64,000 bases of DNA from positions 124,001 through 188,000 of the forward strand of contig NZ_JASHJC010000008.1 in assembly GCF_030733385.1 (NCBI RefSeq), read 5' to 3'. Shown in pieces: positions 1 to 7,743 of this stretch. A program made the translations under genes and the position numbers. The stretch is from Roseovarius sp. MMSF_3359. GTDB lineage: Bacteria; Pseudomonadota; Alphaproteobacteria; Rhodobacterales; Rhodobacteraceae. The stretch's first letter is position 1. Every line of letters begins with the position of its first letter. The notes beneath the pieces were generated by a model. The model saw nothing but the letters and a program-made list of their open reading frames with translations, was not told the origin of the DNA and made no database searches.

Positions 1-49
1 TGCTGGTCACGCGGCGGCCCCTCCCTCTTGTGGTGCCGACACTCTGGCA

Positions 50-78
50 ATCGCGGGTGCAGAAGGCAATCCCGCGAT
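50..78 (-). terminator. Inverted repeat at the end of glpD
   Basis: Arms ATCGCGGG (50-57) and CCCGCGAT (71-78) are perfect 8-bp complements around a 13-nt loop. The right arm touches the glpD stop codon, so the stem forms just after translation ends. No T-run follows on the minus strand, so it may be a 3' stabilising hairpin rather than an intrinsic terminator. No gene can be supported in bases 1-77. Confidence 0.35.
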
Positions 79-1643
79 CACGCGGCCTTCATCCACGCAT
101 CCAGCGCGGCGATCTCGTCGGCACTCATCCGCAAGCCCAGCTTGGAGCGGCGCCAGACCACATCCTCGGCCGTCCGGGCAAATTCGCGATCCATGAGCCA
201 GCGCACTTCGGCCTCGGTCAGACCCGCACCAAATGCCTTGCCAAGCCCCGTCTCGGTCGCAACATCTCCAAGGACGCGCCATGCCTCTGTGCCGTAGGCG
301 CGTACGAGCCTGCGGGCCTGCCGCGCCTCGAGGAACGTGTAATCCTGCACCAGATCCGCGACCAACCCCTCGAAACCGTCCACCGGAAAATCCCCGCCGG
401 GCATCGCCACCCCCGCGGTCCAGGCGCCCGGTGTGCCGGGAAAGAAGAGCGCGATCTTCTCCAGCGCCGCCTCCGCCAGTTTGCGGTAGGTGGTGATCTT
501 GCCGCCGAAGATGTTGAGCATCGGTGCGCCGCCATCGCTCCGCACCTTGAGGACATAATCGCGCGTGGCCGCCGTGGCCGAACTGGCCCCATCATCGTAA
601 AGCGGCCGCACCCCGGAATAGGTCCAGACGATATCGTCCTTTTCAATCGGCGTGCGGAAATAGGACGAGGCGAATTTGCGCAGGTAGTCCGCCTCTTCAG
701 GCGTACAGACTGGTTTTTGGCCGACATCCGCGTGTTCCGCATCCGTTGTGCCGATCAACGTGAAATCTGTCTCGTAGGGAATGGCGAAGATGATCCGCCC
801 ATCTTCGCCCTGGAAGAAATAGCATTTGTGGTGATCGAATAGCTTGCGCGTCACGATATGGCTGCCGCGCACCAACCGAATCCCTTCCGAGGCATTTACC
901 CCCGCGACATTGCCGATCACGTCCTTGACCCACGGACCGCCCGCATTGACCAGCATCCGCGCCGTCACCTGCCGCGCGCCGTCGGGGCCATCCAGGTGGA
1001 TGACCCAGTGATCCACGCCCCGTTCCGCCCGGGTGACCCTGGTGCGGGTGTTGATCCGCGCCCCGCGCGCCTCGGCGTCACGGGCGTTCAGCACCACAAG
1101 CCGGCTGTCTTCGATCCAGCAATCGGAATATTCATAGGCTTTCTTGAACCGCTCCTGCAGCGGCGCGCCGGTCGCATCGCGGGTCAGGTCCACCGTGCTG
1201 GTCGCCTGCAGGATTTTCCGTCCACCCAGATTGTCATAGAGAAACAGCCCCAGCCGGATCAGCCAGGCGGGCCTGCGCCCGCGCATCCACGGCATCACGC
1301 GGCTCAGGAGTTTCGACGTCGGTGTCTCGGCCTCGAACCGCATGTCTTTGTGATAGGGCAGCACGAAACGCATGGGCCAGCTGATATGCGGCATCGCCCG
1401 CAGGAGCGTTTCGCGTTCGATCAGCGCCTCCCGCACCAGGCGGAATTCGAAGTATTCCAGGTACCGCAGCCCACCATGGAAGAGCTTGGTCGAGGCCGAC
1501 GAGGTGGCCGATGCCAGATCGTTCATTTCCGCCAGCTCCACCCGCAGCCCCCGGCCCGCCGCATCGCGCGCGATGCCACAGCCATTGATGCCGCCGCCGA
1601 TCACGAAGAGATCGACATCGAAGGGATTGGATGATGCAGACAA
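78..1643 (-). CDS. glpD: Glycerol-3-phosphate dehydrogenase (FAD, quinone-linked)
   Basis: GlpD oxidises glycerol 3-phosphate to dihydroxyacetone phosphate at the inner face of the membrane and passes electrons to quinone. The N-terminus has the FAD dinucleotide-binding signature VIGGGINGCG. Further family blocks are SSASTKLFHGGLRYLE, the SDCW segment, IGTTD, WTYSGVRPL and FGGKITTYRKLAE, and the DAO_C domain is complete. Length, about 521 residues, is normal. The frame stays open to a TTG at 1706, but that TTGACA reads better as a promoter -35 box. The TTG at 1643 (GTG at 1661 is an alternative) places the first strand where family members start. The gene is divergent from a DeoR-type regulator that probably controls it. 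The function is clear; the start codon is uncertain. Confidence 0.93.
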   Translation of the reverse strand: MSASSNPFDVDLFVIGGGINGCGIARDAAGRGLRVELAEMNDLASATSSASTKLFHGGLRYLEYFEFRLVREALIERETLLRAMPHISWPMRFVLPYHKDMRFEAETPTSKLLSRVMPWMRGRRPAWLIRLGLFLYDNLGGRKILQATSTVDLTRDATGAPLQERFKKAYEYSDCWIEDSRLVVLNARDAEARGARINTRTRVTRAERGVDHWVIHLDGPDGARQVTARMLVNAGGPWVKDVIGNVAGVNASEGIRLVRGSHIVTRKLFDHHKCYFFQGEDGRIIFAIPYETDFTLIGTTDAEHADVGQKPVCTPEEADYLRKFASSYFRTPIEKDDIVWTYSGVRPLYDDGASSATAATRDYVLKVRSDGGAPMLNIFGGKITTYRKLAEAALEKIALFFPGTPGAWTAGVAMPGGDFPVDGFEGLVADLVQDYTFLEARQARRLVRAYGTEAWRVLGDVATETGLGKAFGAGLTEAEVRWLMDREFARTAEDVVWRRSKLGLRMSADEIAALDAWMKAA

Positions 1644-1715
1644 AGCGAGGCCCCCGGCCACAGGTTGACGGATATCCGTGATCTCCCAAAACTTAAAACT
1701 TGTCAATATCGCGCG

Positions 1716-1736
1716 TTCGTTTACTTTCGTTTTCGA
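1716..1736. promoter_or_regulatory. Candidate GlpR operator between glpD and glpR
   Basis: The divergent region holds TTCGTTT at 1716-1722, TTCGTTT at 1726-1732 and TTCGAT at 1732-1737, a direct repeat with a step of about 10 bp and then 6 bp. DeoR-family regulators commonly bind direct TTTCG-type repeats of this kind. A TTGACA hexamer on the minus strand (1706-1701) is a possible glpD -35 box, which would put the repeats just upstream of that promoter. This is inference from sequence only. Confidence 0.4.
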
Positions 1737-1761
1737 TCAGAAACGCGCATGAAGGCTCCAG

Positions 1762-2529
1762 ATGCCGCAGACTTTCCGCCACCCTGAAATCATCGACATT
1801 GCCCGGGCCGAGGGGAAGGTCACTGTCGAAGACCTCTCCGAGCGGTTCGGTGTCAGCGTCCAGACGATCCGGCGCGACCTGACGGATCTGGCCAATGCGG
1901 GGCAGTTGGCGCGGGTGCATGGCGGTGCCATCCTGCCGTCGGGCAGCCGCAACATCGTCTACGAAGAGCGCCGGCAACTGAATAGCGCCGCGAAGGAGGC
2001 GATGGCCCGCGCTTGCGCCCGGCTGATCCCCGACGAGGCGTGTCTTTTCCTCAATATCGGCACCTCGACCGAGGCCCTGGCGCGGGAGTTGGTCGGACAT
2101 GAAAACCTGATCGTGGTGACCAACAACATTAATGTGGCGCAGATCCTGGGCGCGAATCCAAGCTGCCAGATCACCTTGACCGGCGGCAGTTTCCGGCCTG
2201 CGGATGGCGGGTTGACCGGCGCCCTGGCCGCCCAAGCCCTGCGTTCGTTCAAATTCGACTTTGCCGTCATCGGATGTTCGGGCGTGGATGCCGATGGCGA
2301 GCTGCTCGATTACGATTTACAGGAGGTCCTGGTCAGCCAGGCCGCGCTCGACAGGTCGCGGCACCGTATCCTCTTGGCGGATCAATCGAAGTTTGGCCGC
2401 GCCGCCCCGGTCTGCATCGCTTCGGTCGCGCGGCTCGACACGGTTGTCACGGATGCGCCCGTGCCCGCCACGATCGAAGACCTGTGCCAGCGGTCCTCGA
2501 CCGAAGTTCGATCTGTCTTGCCCGGCTGA
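1762..2529 (+). CDS. glpR: DeoR-family transcriptional regulator, GlpR-like
   Basis: The N-terminal winged helix-turn-helix (about residues 5-58) contains the family core VEDLSERFGVSVQTIRRDL, followed by the HGGA segment. The C-terminal DeoRC sugar-phosphate sensor domain includes NIGTST and TNNINV. The protein has 255 residues, the usual length. The ATG at 1762 was chosen over an ATG 13 bases upstream that lies in another frame. Divergent placement against glpD, with only about 120 bases between the two starts, supports a repressor of glycerol-3-phosphate catabolism that responds to that metabolite. The ligand is inferred from the neighbour, not from binding-site residues. Confidence 0.88.
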   Translation: MPQTFRHPEIIDIARAEGKVTVEDLSERFGVSVQTIRRDLTDLANAGQLARVHGGAILPSGSRNIVYEERRQLNSAAKEAMARACARLIPDEACLFLNIGTSTEALARELVGHENLIVVTNNINVAQILGANPSCQITLTGGSFRPADGGLTGALAAQALRSFKFDFAVIGCSGVDADGELLDYDLQEVLVSQAALDRSRHRILLADQSKFGRAAPVCIASVARLDTVVTDAPVPATIEDLCQRSSTEVRSVLPG

Positions 2530-2638
2530 CCCGCTCCGGGAAACCAAATCCATGCCCCGTCGGTGCCGCTCCACCATACCATCTATCGCAATCCCGACCC
2601 CGCCAGACCAATGCCAGCTTTTTCGCCCAGATTGAGGC

Positions 2639-2667
2639 TTGACGCGGCGCGCCCGCTGTCTTACCTA
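2639..2667 (+). promoter_or_regulatory. Candidate promoter of the tRNA gene
   Basis: TTGACG at 2639-2644 matches the strongly conserved alphaproteobacterial -35 element. The -10 region at 2661-2667 (TTACCTA) is weak and sits 16-17 bases downstream, 13 bases before the tRNA 5' end. The 150 bases between glpR and the tRNA hold nothing else I recognise. Confidence 0.4.
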
Positions 2668-2679
2668 GCGGCTCGGTCC

Positions 2680-2756
2680 GGCGGAGTAGCTCAGTTGGTT
2701 AGAGCAGCGGAATCATAATCCGCGTGTCGGGGGTTCAAGTCCCTCCTCCGCTACCA
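2680..2756 (+). tRNA. tRNA-Met (CAT anticodon)
   Basis: A 77-nt cloverleaf can be drawn. The acceptor arm GGCGGAG pairs with CTCCGCT (one G-U pair), the D-arm contains AGCTCAGTTGGTTAGAGC, the anticodon stem GCGGA/TCCGC encloses a loop with CAT at 2714-2716, and the T-arm contains GGTTCAAGTCC. The CCA end is encoded (2754-2756). The three G-C pairs typical of initiator tRNA are absent from the anticodon stem, so this is an elongator Met tRNA. A CAT tRNA-Ile2, modified by TilS, is less likely but cannot be excluded by eye. Confidence 0.95.
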
Positions 2757-2864
2757 AATTCCCAATCTCTGTTTGTACAAAACACTGCGTATCGCACGGC
2801 GATGACCTGTTGCTGCGTTCTCATCGCGTATGTTGAACCCCGTAACAATCGCGTGAAACACGGC

Positions 2865-2883
2865 GATCGACGTTATGTCGATC
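2865..2883. repeat. Perfect inverted repeat upstream of the pentapeptide gene
   Basis: GATCGAC (2865-2871) and GTCGATC (2877-2883) flank a 5-nt centre, 66 bases before the start codon of the next gene. It could be an operator or an mRNA hairpin. Nothing else stands out in the 190 bases after the tRNA apart from a 10-bp palindrome, TTTGTACAAA, at 2772-2781. Confidence 0.3.
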
Positions 2884-2948
2884 CGGCAATTGCGGCCACA
2901 ATCCCCCATCCGGGCGCCAATGCGCCGGACCCAGGAAAGGGGGGCAAG

Positions 2949-3743
2949 ATGTTCAAATTCGCTCTGGCGGTGAGTGTGTTGATCCTGGCGACAAGCCCAT
3001 CGCCACCCTTTGCGCAATCGGCGATGCAAGGTGTCGACATGACGCTGCCCCGGATGACCGAGGCCGAGTTGAGCCGCGAAGAGGTGGCAGAGCGTCTGGC
3101 GCATGCCACCGAGGCGCAGCCGGCGGATTTTACGCGCATGCGCCTGAATGGCCTCGACCTCTCTGGGCTGGATTTCACGGGTGCGATCCTGCGGGCTGCG
3201 GCTTTCAACGGCGCTGATTTTTCCGGCTCCATTCTGGATGACGCCGTTCTGGATCAGGCCTGGGCGGTCGAAGCGGATTTCTCGGGCGCAAGCCTTCGCA
3301 ACGCATCGTTGTTCCAGACCCAGTTTCGCCGCGCCAACCTCCAAGGCGCAGATCTTGAAGACGCGCGCGCGGCCGCTGATTTCAGCCGGGCCGACCTGCG
3401 GAACGCCAATCTCCGCCACGCGGATTTTTCGGCCGATATGCGCAATCAATCCATGGGGTTGATGCGTGGTGTCCTGCGGAAGGCAATATTGGATGGGGCG
3501 GACCTGACCGGCGCCCGTATGAACCGGGCCGATCTCGAATTCGCGACCCTCAAGGCGGCCGATCTGACGGGGGCGGACCTGTCGATGACCACGCTGGGCG
3601 GTGCCGATCTGAGCCGCGCGAACGTCTCGAATACAGATTTCAAAGATGCCGATATCACCTCTACCCGCCTTGCGTCGCTAGTCGGCCAGACCCGGGATCA
3701 GTTTGCAACTAGCAAGAACCTGGAAAGGGCGATCTGGGAGTAG
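2949..3743 (+). CDS. Secreted pentapeptide-repeat protein
   Basis: The 264-residue product starts with a signal peptide (MFKFALAVSVLILA, cleavage after about residue 23, FAQ). From about residue 55 to the end it consists of A(D/N)LXX pentapeptide repeats such as GADLTGARM and RADLRNANL, which fold as a right-handed quadrilateral beta-helix. The helix is interrupted near residue 165 by a non-repeat stretch, RNQSMGLM. The ATG at 2949 has a strong upstream AGGAAAGG sequence, whereas the longer frame begins inside the tRNA. The exported location argues against a gyrase-protecting role of the Qnr type. Its function is unknown. It converges on pqqE. Confidence 0.85.
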   Translation: MFKFALAVSVLILATSPSPPFAQSAMQGVDMTLPRMTEAELSREEVAERLAHATEAQPADFTRMRLNGLDLSGLDFTGAILRAAAFNGADFSGSILDDAVLDQAWAVEADFSGASLRNASLFQTQFRRANLQGADLEDARAAADFSRADLRNANLRHADFSADMRNQSMGLMRGVLRKAILDGADLTGARMNRADLEFATLKAADLTGADLSMTTLGGADLSRANVSNTDFKDADITSTRLASLVGQTRDQFATSKNLERAIWE

Positions 3744-3799
3744 CGAGGGCAGGCAAGCGGCATCGCGCCAACAGGCGACGCCAAGGGGGACAACCCTTT

Positions 3800-4909
3800 C
3801 TACTCGGCCATCTCCACCGGCTTTCCCGGGGATACCCTGTAGGTCAGTTCGGCGTCGTCCTGGCTGGCATGGGCATTGGCCTGTGCCTGCAATGCGCCGT
3901 GATGCGGTGACTTGACGCAAACCGGATCTGTGGCCGAGGCATCGCCGATAATCGCCATGGCCTGGCAACGGCAGCCGCCGAAATCAATCGTCTTGCGTTC
4001 GCAACTCCGGCACGGCTCCGCCATCCAGTCGGTGCCGCGATAGGCATTGAAGGCCGCGCCGTCATACCAGATTTCCGACAGCGCCTTTTCCTGCACCCGG
4101 TCGAACACGAGGTGAGGGATGGATTGCGCCGCGTGGCAGGGCAACACCTGCCCGTCCGGTGCCACGTTCAAGCCCGACGTGCCCCAGCCCCCCATGCAGC
4201 GTTTGGGGTAGTCCTCGTGATAATCCGCGGGCACGTAGTCGATTACCAACCGGCCCTTCAGCGCGGCACGGGCCTCCGTCACCAGGTGGGTCGCCTCGGC
4301 GGCCTGTTCCCGGGTCGGCATCAGCGCGTCGCGATTCTTGAGCGCCCAGCCGTGAAATTGCACCGTCGCCACTTCGATCCGGCGTGCGCCCATTTCCTGC
4401 GCCATCTCCAATGCGCGGGGCAGTTGATGCAGGTTTCGGCGGTGCAGCACCGCGTTGAGCGTCAGCGGAAACCCGATTTTGCCAATCCATTCCGCGACTT
4501 GCATCTTGCGCTTGAAGCCGCCGTTATAACCGCCGATCTCATCGGCCAGTTCGGGATTGGTGCCTTGCAGTGAGAGTTGCACATGATCTAGCCCCGCCGC
4601 ATCAAGCTCATTCAAACGCCGCTCGGTCAGGCCAATGCCCGACGTTATGAGATTGGTATAAAGCCCCGCCTCGCGCGCCGCCTTGACCAGAGACACCAGA
4701 TCGCGGCGCGATGCCGGTTCACCGCCCGAAAGATGAAGCTGCAACACCCCCAAATCCGCGGCCTCGCGGAAAACCCGCACCCATGTGTCGGTATCCAACT
4801 CCTGATCCTGCCGCGCCAATTCGACAGGGTTCGAGCAATAGGGACAGGAGAGCGGACACCGGTGGGTCAGTTCCGCCAGCATGGCGATGGGGGGCGCGAC
4901 CTTGGTCAT
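3800..4909 (-). CDS. pqqE: PQQ biosynthesis radical SAM enzyme PqqE
   Basis: PqqE makes the carbon-carbon bond between Glu and Tyr of the PqqA peptide, using radical SAM chemistry while PqqD presents the peptide. The radical SAM cluster motif C-x3-C-x2-C is at residues 18, 22 and 25. HLSGGEP is the SAM-binding segment. The C-terminal SPASM region has the auxiliary-cluster cysteines in CRSCERKTIDFGGCRCQA. Length, 369 residues, is normal. It is the last gene of pqqABCDE and its start overlaps pqqD by 4 bases, which suggests translational coupling. The product is essential for PQQ, the cofactor of XoxF encoded 17 kb away. Confidence 0.97.
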   Translation of the reverse strand: MTKVAPPIAMLAELTHRCPLSCPYCSNPVELARQDQELDTDTWVRVFREAADLGVLQLHLSGGEPASRRDLVSLVKAAREAGLYTNLITSGIGLTERRLNELDAAGLDHVQLSLQGTNPELADEIGGYNGGFKRKMQVAEWIGKIGFPLTLNAVLHRRNLHQLPRALEMAQEMGARRIEVATVQFHGWALKNRDALMPTREQAAEATHLVTEARAALKGRLVIDYVPADYHEDYPKRCMGGWGTSGLNVAPDGQVLPCHAAQSIPHLVFDRVQEKALSEIWYDGAAFNAYRGTDWMAEPCRSCERKTIDFGGCRCQAMAIIGDASATDPVCVKSPHHGALQAQANAHASQDDAELTYRVSPGKPVEMAE

Positions 4910-5184
4910 GCGGTCACGTCCAGAAACCGCCTGTTTCTGAGCGCGTCGAGAAATCCGGCGCTGTCCTGCGTGATCTGCTGCACCGAAGCATCGTATTTCT
5001 GCGCCAGCATCTGCGTGATCTCGCCAAAACTGCGCGTGCCATCAATCTCGGAGAGGATGGCATGGCCCACCGGGTCCAGCGTCACGGCCCGTTCCGGCGC
5101 CAGAAGCACCCATTTTTCGCGCACCTTGTCGAAATGCAGGCGGACGCCACGCGGCAAGACGGGAATATCGGTGCTTTCCATCAC
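4906..5184 (-). CDS. pqqD: PQQ biosynthesis peptide chaperone PqqD
   Basis: This 92-residue protein belongs to the RRE (RiPP recognition element) family. PqqD binds PqqA and delivers it to PqqE. Family features are the N-terminal PRGVRLHFDKVREKWVLLAPE strand region, the LDPVGHAILSEIDG segment and the helix FGEITQMLAQKYDA. It overlaps pqqC by 4 bases upstream and pqqE by 4 bases downstream, so C, D and E are translationally linked. Confidence 0.95.
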   Translation of the reverse strand: MMESTDIPVLPRGVRLHFDKVREKWVLLAPERAVTLDPVGHAILSEIDGTRSFGEITQMLAQKYDASVQQITQDSAGFLDALRNRRFLDVTA

Positions 5185-5930
5185 GATGCCTTTCTTAACA
5201 AGAGCCCCTCACCGGGTTGCCACGCACCGGGCGGGATGCGGGCGGGTTCGACATAGGCGCCCCAAAGGGCGTCCAGTTGCGACCAGAGCACGTCGGTCTT
5301 GAAGATCAGGGCTTTGGCCGCTGCATCCTGCTTCTCGGCGGTATCGGCGTGGTCAAGCACCCAGGCGAGCCCGAAGGCCACATCCTTGGGGGCTTCCTTG
5401 AGGCGATTTTGAAAGTAGGAGAGCGAGCTGTCATCGGCAAAGTCGTAATTCTGCAACAGGCCCTGGATGCGATTTGCGTGAATCTTCGGTGCAAAGAGTT
5501 CGGTCAGGGACGAGGCGACTGCTTCAAGCAGGGTTTTCTCGCGCACGAACCGGACATAGGCGTCCACCGCGAATTTAGTCGCGGGCAGCACGCCGGCGGT
5601 CGAAGCCACGTAGTCGGGATCGAGCCCGACCGCCTCGGCCAGACGCAGCCAGCGACGGATGCCCCCTTCGTTTGTCTCGGTCCCGTCATGATCTTCGATG
5701 CGCGAGCGCCATTGCCGCCGCAATTCCGGATCCTCGACCCGCGACATGAAGGCCGCATCCTTCATCGGGATCGAATGCTGATAGTAGTACCGGTTGATGA
5801 CCCAGGCGCGGACCTGATCCGGGGAGCAACCGCCGCCATGCAGCAGGTCGTGAAATGGGTGCAGGTCGTGATAACGCTCGGCCCCGATCTGACGCAGGCG
5901 GTCTTCGAAATCTGCACGGCTTTGCATCAT
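5181..5930 (-). CDS. pqqC: Pyrroloquinoline-quinone synthase PqqC
   Basis: PqqC is a cofactor-free oxidase that carries out the final ring closure and eight-electron oxidation giving PQQ. The protein has 249 residues, as usual. Family segments include FHDLLHGGGCSPDQVRAWV, the RYYYQHSIPMKDAAF block that lines the active site, and GIRRWLRLAEAVGL. The ATG at 5930 is chosen because ATGATG overlaps the pqqB stop; the frame extends a further 12 codons, but only inside pqqB. The gene sits in the order A-B-C-D-E. Confidence 0.96.
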   Translation of the reverse strand: MMQSRADFEDRLRQIGAERYHDLHPFHDLLHGGGCSPDQVRAWVINRYYYQHSIPMKDAAFMSRVEDPELRRQWRSRIEDHDGTETNEGGIRRWLRLAEAVGLDPDYVASTAGVLPATKFAVDAYVRFVREKTLLEAVASSLTELFAPKIHANRIQGLLQNYDFADDSSLSYFQNRLKEAPKDVAFGLAWVLDHADTAEKQDAAAKALIFKTDVLWSQLDALWGAYVEPARIPPGAWQPGEGLLLRKAS

Positions 5931-6823
5931 ATCACCATCTCCATGCCATCCTGCCCGATGATCCAACCGGCGGCTTCGGCCGCGGCCCGCTCCTCCGAGC
6001 TTGGCCGCAAAACCGGGTTGGTGTTGTTCATGTGCACAAACACCTTACGCCCGATATCGAGATCGCCAAAGGCTTCGATTGTCCCGTCGGGGCCGCTCAT
6101 CGACATGTGACCCATCCGCTTGCCGGTTTTCTGGCCTAGGCCCGCGCGGAGCATCTCGTCATCGGTCCAGAGTGTGCCGTCGAAGAAAACCGTTTCCGCC
6201 CCCGACAGCCGCGCGCGCAGATCGGGGGTCAGGGCCGCGCATCCGGGGATGTAATGCGCCGTCTTGCCGCCCGCGGTGAGGGCGACGCCCACGGTCTGCT
6301 CTCCGATGAGATCGGTTTCCACCGTCTCCCCTTCGAGATAGAGCGGCACCTTGCCCGGCACGGGGTAGAGCGTAGCCTCCAGCCCCGGCGCGATCTCAAA
6401 AGGGGTGTCGAGCGCGATGACCTCCCGGGTCACGACCGAAGCGTTCAGCGCGTCGAAAACGGGGTTCTGGCGCAACACCTCGTGAATACTCTCGGTTGCG
6501 AAAAGCGTAAAGGGCTGCATCTCACGCAGAGTCAGCAGACCGGCGATATGATCAATATCGCCGTTTGTCACGAGAACCGAAGAGAGGGGGAGCTGTCGCA
6601 AGCCTTGGGGGAAGAGAGACTGGGCCTGCGACATTTGTAACCGAATGTCGGGAGAGGCATTCAGTATCACCCACGCATCGCCGTCCCCCGTGACGGCGAT
6701 CGAAGATTGTGTCTGTGACGGAATATCGCCCGACCGCGCAAGCACGCAGTTCTGGCAACCGCAGTTCCACTGAGGCAGGCCGCCCCCGGCAGCCGCCCCC
6801 AGAATACGCGCGCGGAATGTCAT
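5927..6823 (-). CDS. pqqB: PQQ biosynthesis protein PqqB
   Basis: PqqB has the metallo-beta-lactamase fold and hydroxylates the PqqE/F product before PqqC acts. The N-terminal block GAAAGGGLPQWNCGC with the following QNC is diagnostic; these cysteines bind a structural metal. NGDIDHIAGLL carries the active-site metal ligands in the form typical of PqqB. ATG 6823 gives 298 residues, the normal length, and follows pqqA by 22 bases. The frame upstream of 6823 runs through pqqA in another frame and is not coding. Confidence 0.96.
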   Translation of the reverse strand: MTFRARILGAAAGGGLPQWNCGCQNCVLARSGDIPSQTQSSIAVTGDGDAWVILNASPDIRLQMSQAQSLFPQGLRQLPLSSVLVTNGDIDHIAGLLTLREMQPFTLFATESIHEVLRQNPVFDALNASVVTREVIALDTPFEIAPGLEATLYPVPGKVPLYLEGETVETDLIGEQTVGVALTAGGKTAHYIPGCAALTPDLRARLSGAETVFFDGTLWTDDEMLRAGLGQKTGKRMGHMSMSGPDGTIEAFGDLDIGRKVFVHMNNTNPVLRPSSEERAAAEAAGWIIGQDGMEMVI

Positions 6824-6845
6824 GTCATCCTCGCGCGCGGAAGCG

Positions 6846-6944
6846 TCAGAACAGGACTTCGCGCTCTTCGTCGTAGTCCGGGCCGTACATGTTGATTTCC
6901 ATGCCGCATTCGATTTCGCGGATGATTGGTTTTGCCCATGCCAT
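6846..6944 (-). CDS. pqqA: PQQ precursor peptide PqqA
   Basis: This is a 32-residue precursor that begins MAWAKP and ends EEREVLF. The cross-linked pair is present as Glu16 and Tyr20 in MEINMY, with the E-x3-Y spacing that defines PqqA. A strong TAGGAGG lies 10 bases before the ATG. PqqE links Glu16 to Tyr20, proteases trim the peptide, and PqqB and PqqC finish the cofactor. No pqqF or pqqG protease gene is in the window, so trimming must rely on a gene elsewhere. Confidence 0.95.
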   Translation of the reverse strand: MAWAKPIIREIECGMEINMYGPDYDEEREVLF

Positions 6945-7012
6945 GATCTTGATCCTCCTATCACGCATTTCTGGTCCTCCTCAAGGTGCCAGAAGGCCGT
7001 CCCGCAAGCGAC

Positions 7013-7027
7013 TCTTATTTTATAAGA
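7013..7027. promoter_or_regulatory. Palindrome overlapping the pqqA promoter
   Basis: TCTTAT (7013-7018), a TTT centre and ATAAGA (7022-7027) form a perfect AT-rich palindrome. The 15-mer CTTATTTTATAAGAA (7014-7028) recurs with one change at 16771-16785, the only other copy I found. It overlaps the predicted pqqA -10 box, as a repressor or regulator site would. It is too AT-rich to be a convincing terminator for the regulator gene ending at 7033. Confidence 0.5.
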
Positions 7028-7047
7028 AGAGCTTAGACTTTGGTCGA
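7019..7047 (-). promoter_or_regulatory. Candidate pqqA promoter
   Basis: Reading the minus strand, TCGACC (7047-7042) is a -35 element, 17 bases separate it from TATAAA (7024-7019) as the -10 element, and transcription would begin near 7012, about 68 bases before the pqqA ATG. The promoter starts within the 3' end of the upstream regulator gene, so pqq could be transcribed alone or by read-through from that gene. Confidence 0.45.
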
Positions 7048-7734
7048 TACCGGCGGCTGCTCGATCACCGGCACGAGGCCGGTCACACAGAAACCTTGAT
7101 TGCGTATCGTTTTGATTTCAAACTGAAATTCACTTTCCGCCAGTTTCTTGCGCAAATACCCGATATAGACATCGACCACATTTTCGTTACCCGACCCGTC
7201 ACCGGCCCAAAGCGTGTCGAAGATCTCGCCACGTGGCAGGGGCGCGCCCGCATTCACCGTCAGCAGTTCAAGCAGGTCGTATTCCCGTTCGGTCAGGGTG
7301 ACGGTGGCATTGGCATCGCCGAGGGTGCGCGTTTCGGGATCGAGGCGTGGCGGTTGCAGCCGCTCGGACTTGGCGCGGTGTTCCTGCACACGCAGGCGGG
7401 CCACCAACTCGTCGAAATGAAAAGGCTTTACCACGTAATCATCCGCCCCCGCCGCAAGGCCCGCGGCCCGGTCTTCGACATCGGAAAGCGCCGAGAGCAT
7501 CAGGACCGGTAGCGTGACTTGCGCCTCCCGGATGCGCCGCACCAGGTCGATGCCGCTATCCGCCCCCAGCATCACGTCCACGATCGCGGCGGAAAACTCC
7601 CCCGAGCAGAGCCGCTCAAGCGCCCTGTCGGCGCGGTTTTCGGCCTCGGCGTGATAGCCGTGCAAGGTCAGACCCCGCACCAGGGCGGAGGTGATCTCGG
7701 GATCATCATCAATGACAAGAAGTCGCGGTGTCAT
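7033..7734 (-). CDS. Two-component response regulator, OmpR/PhoB family
   Basis: The protein has 233 residues. The receiver domain (1-115) has the acidic pocket DDD at 9-11, the phosphorylation site Asp53 in AAIVDVML and the lysine in DDYVVKPF. The winged helix domain (about 130-220) contains LTEREYDLLELL and VDVYIGYLRKKL. It is followed by pqqA and preceded by its kinase, 9 bases away. OmpR-type pairs such as MxaX/MxaY in Paracoccus and MxbM/MxbD in Methylorubrum control methanol oxidation. Position next to pqq suggests the same here, but the target is inferred. Confidence 0.9.
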   Translation of the reverse strand: MTPRLLVIDDDPEITSALVRGLTLHGYHAEAENRADRALERLCSGEFSAAIVDVMLGADSGIDLVRRIREAQVTLPVLMLSALSDVEDRAAGLAAGADDYVVKPFHFDELVARLRVQEHRAKSERLQPPRLDPETRTLGDANATVTLTEREYDLLELLTVNAGAPLPRGEIFDTLWAGDGSGNENVVDVYIGYLRKKLAESEFQFEIKTIRNQGFCVTGLVPVIEQPPVSTKV

Positions 7735-7743
7735 ACGGGCAAT

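Noticed and set aside
2949..3743. Qnr-like gyrase protection protein
   Set aside because: A clear signal peptide puts it outside the cytoplasm, and its length and repeat break do not match Qnr.
7013..7027. Terminator for the OmpR-type regulator gene
   Set aside because: The stem is almost entirely A-T and overlaps a promoter -10 box, and the pqq genes follow on the same strand; an operator explains it better.
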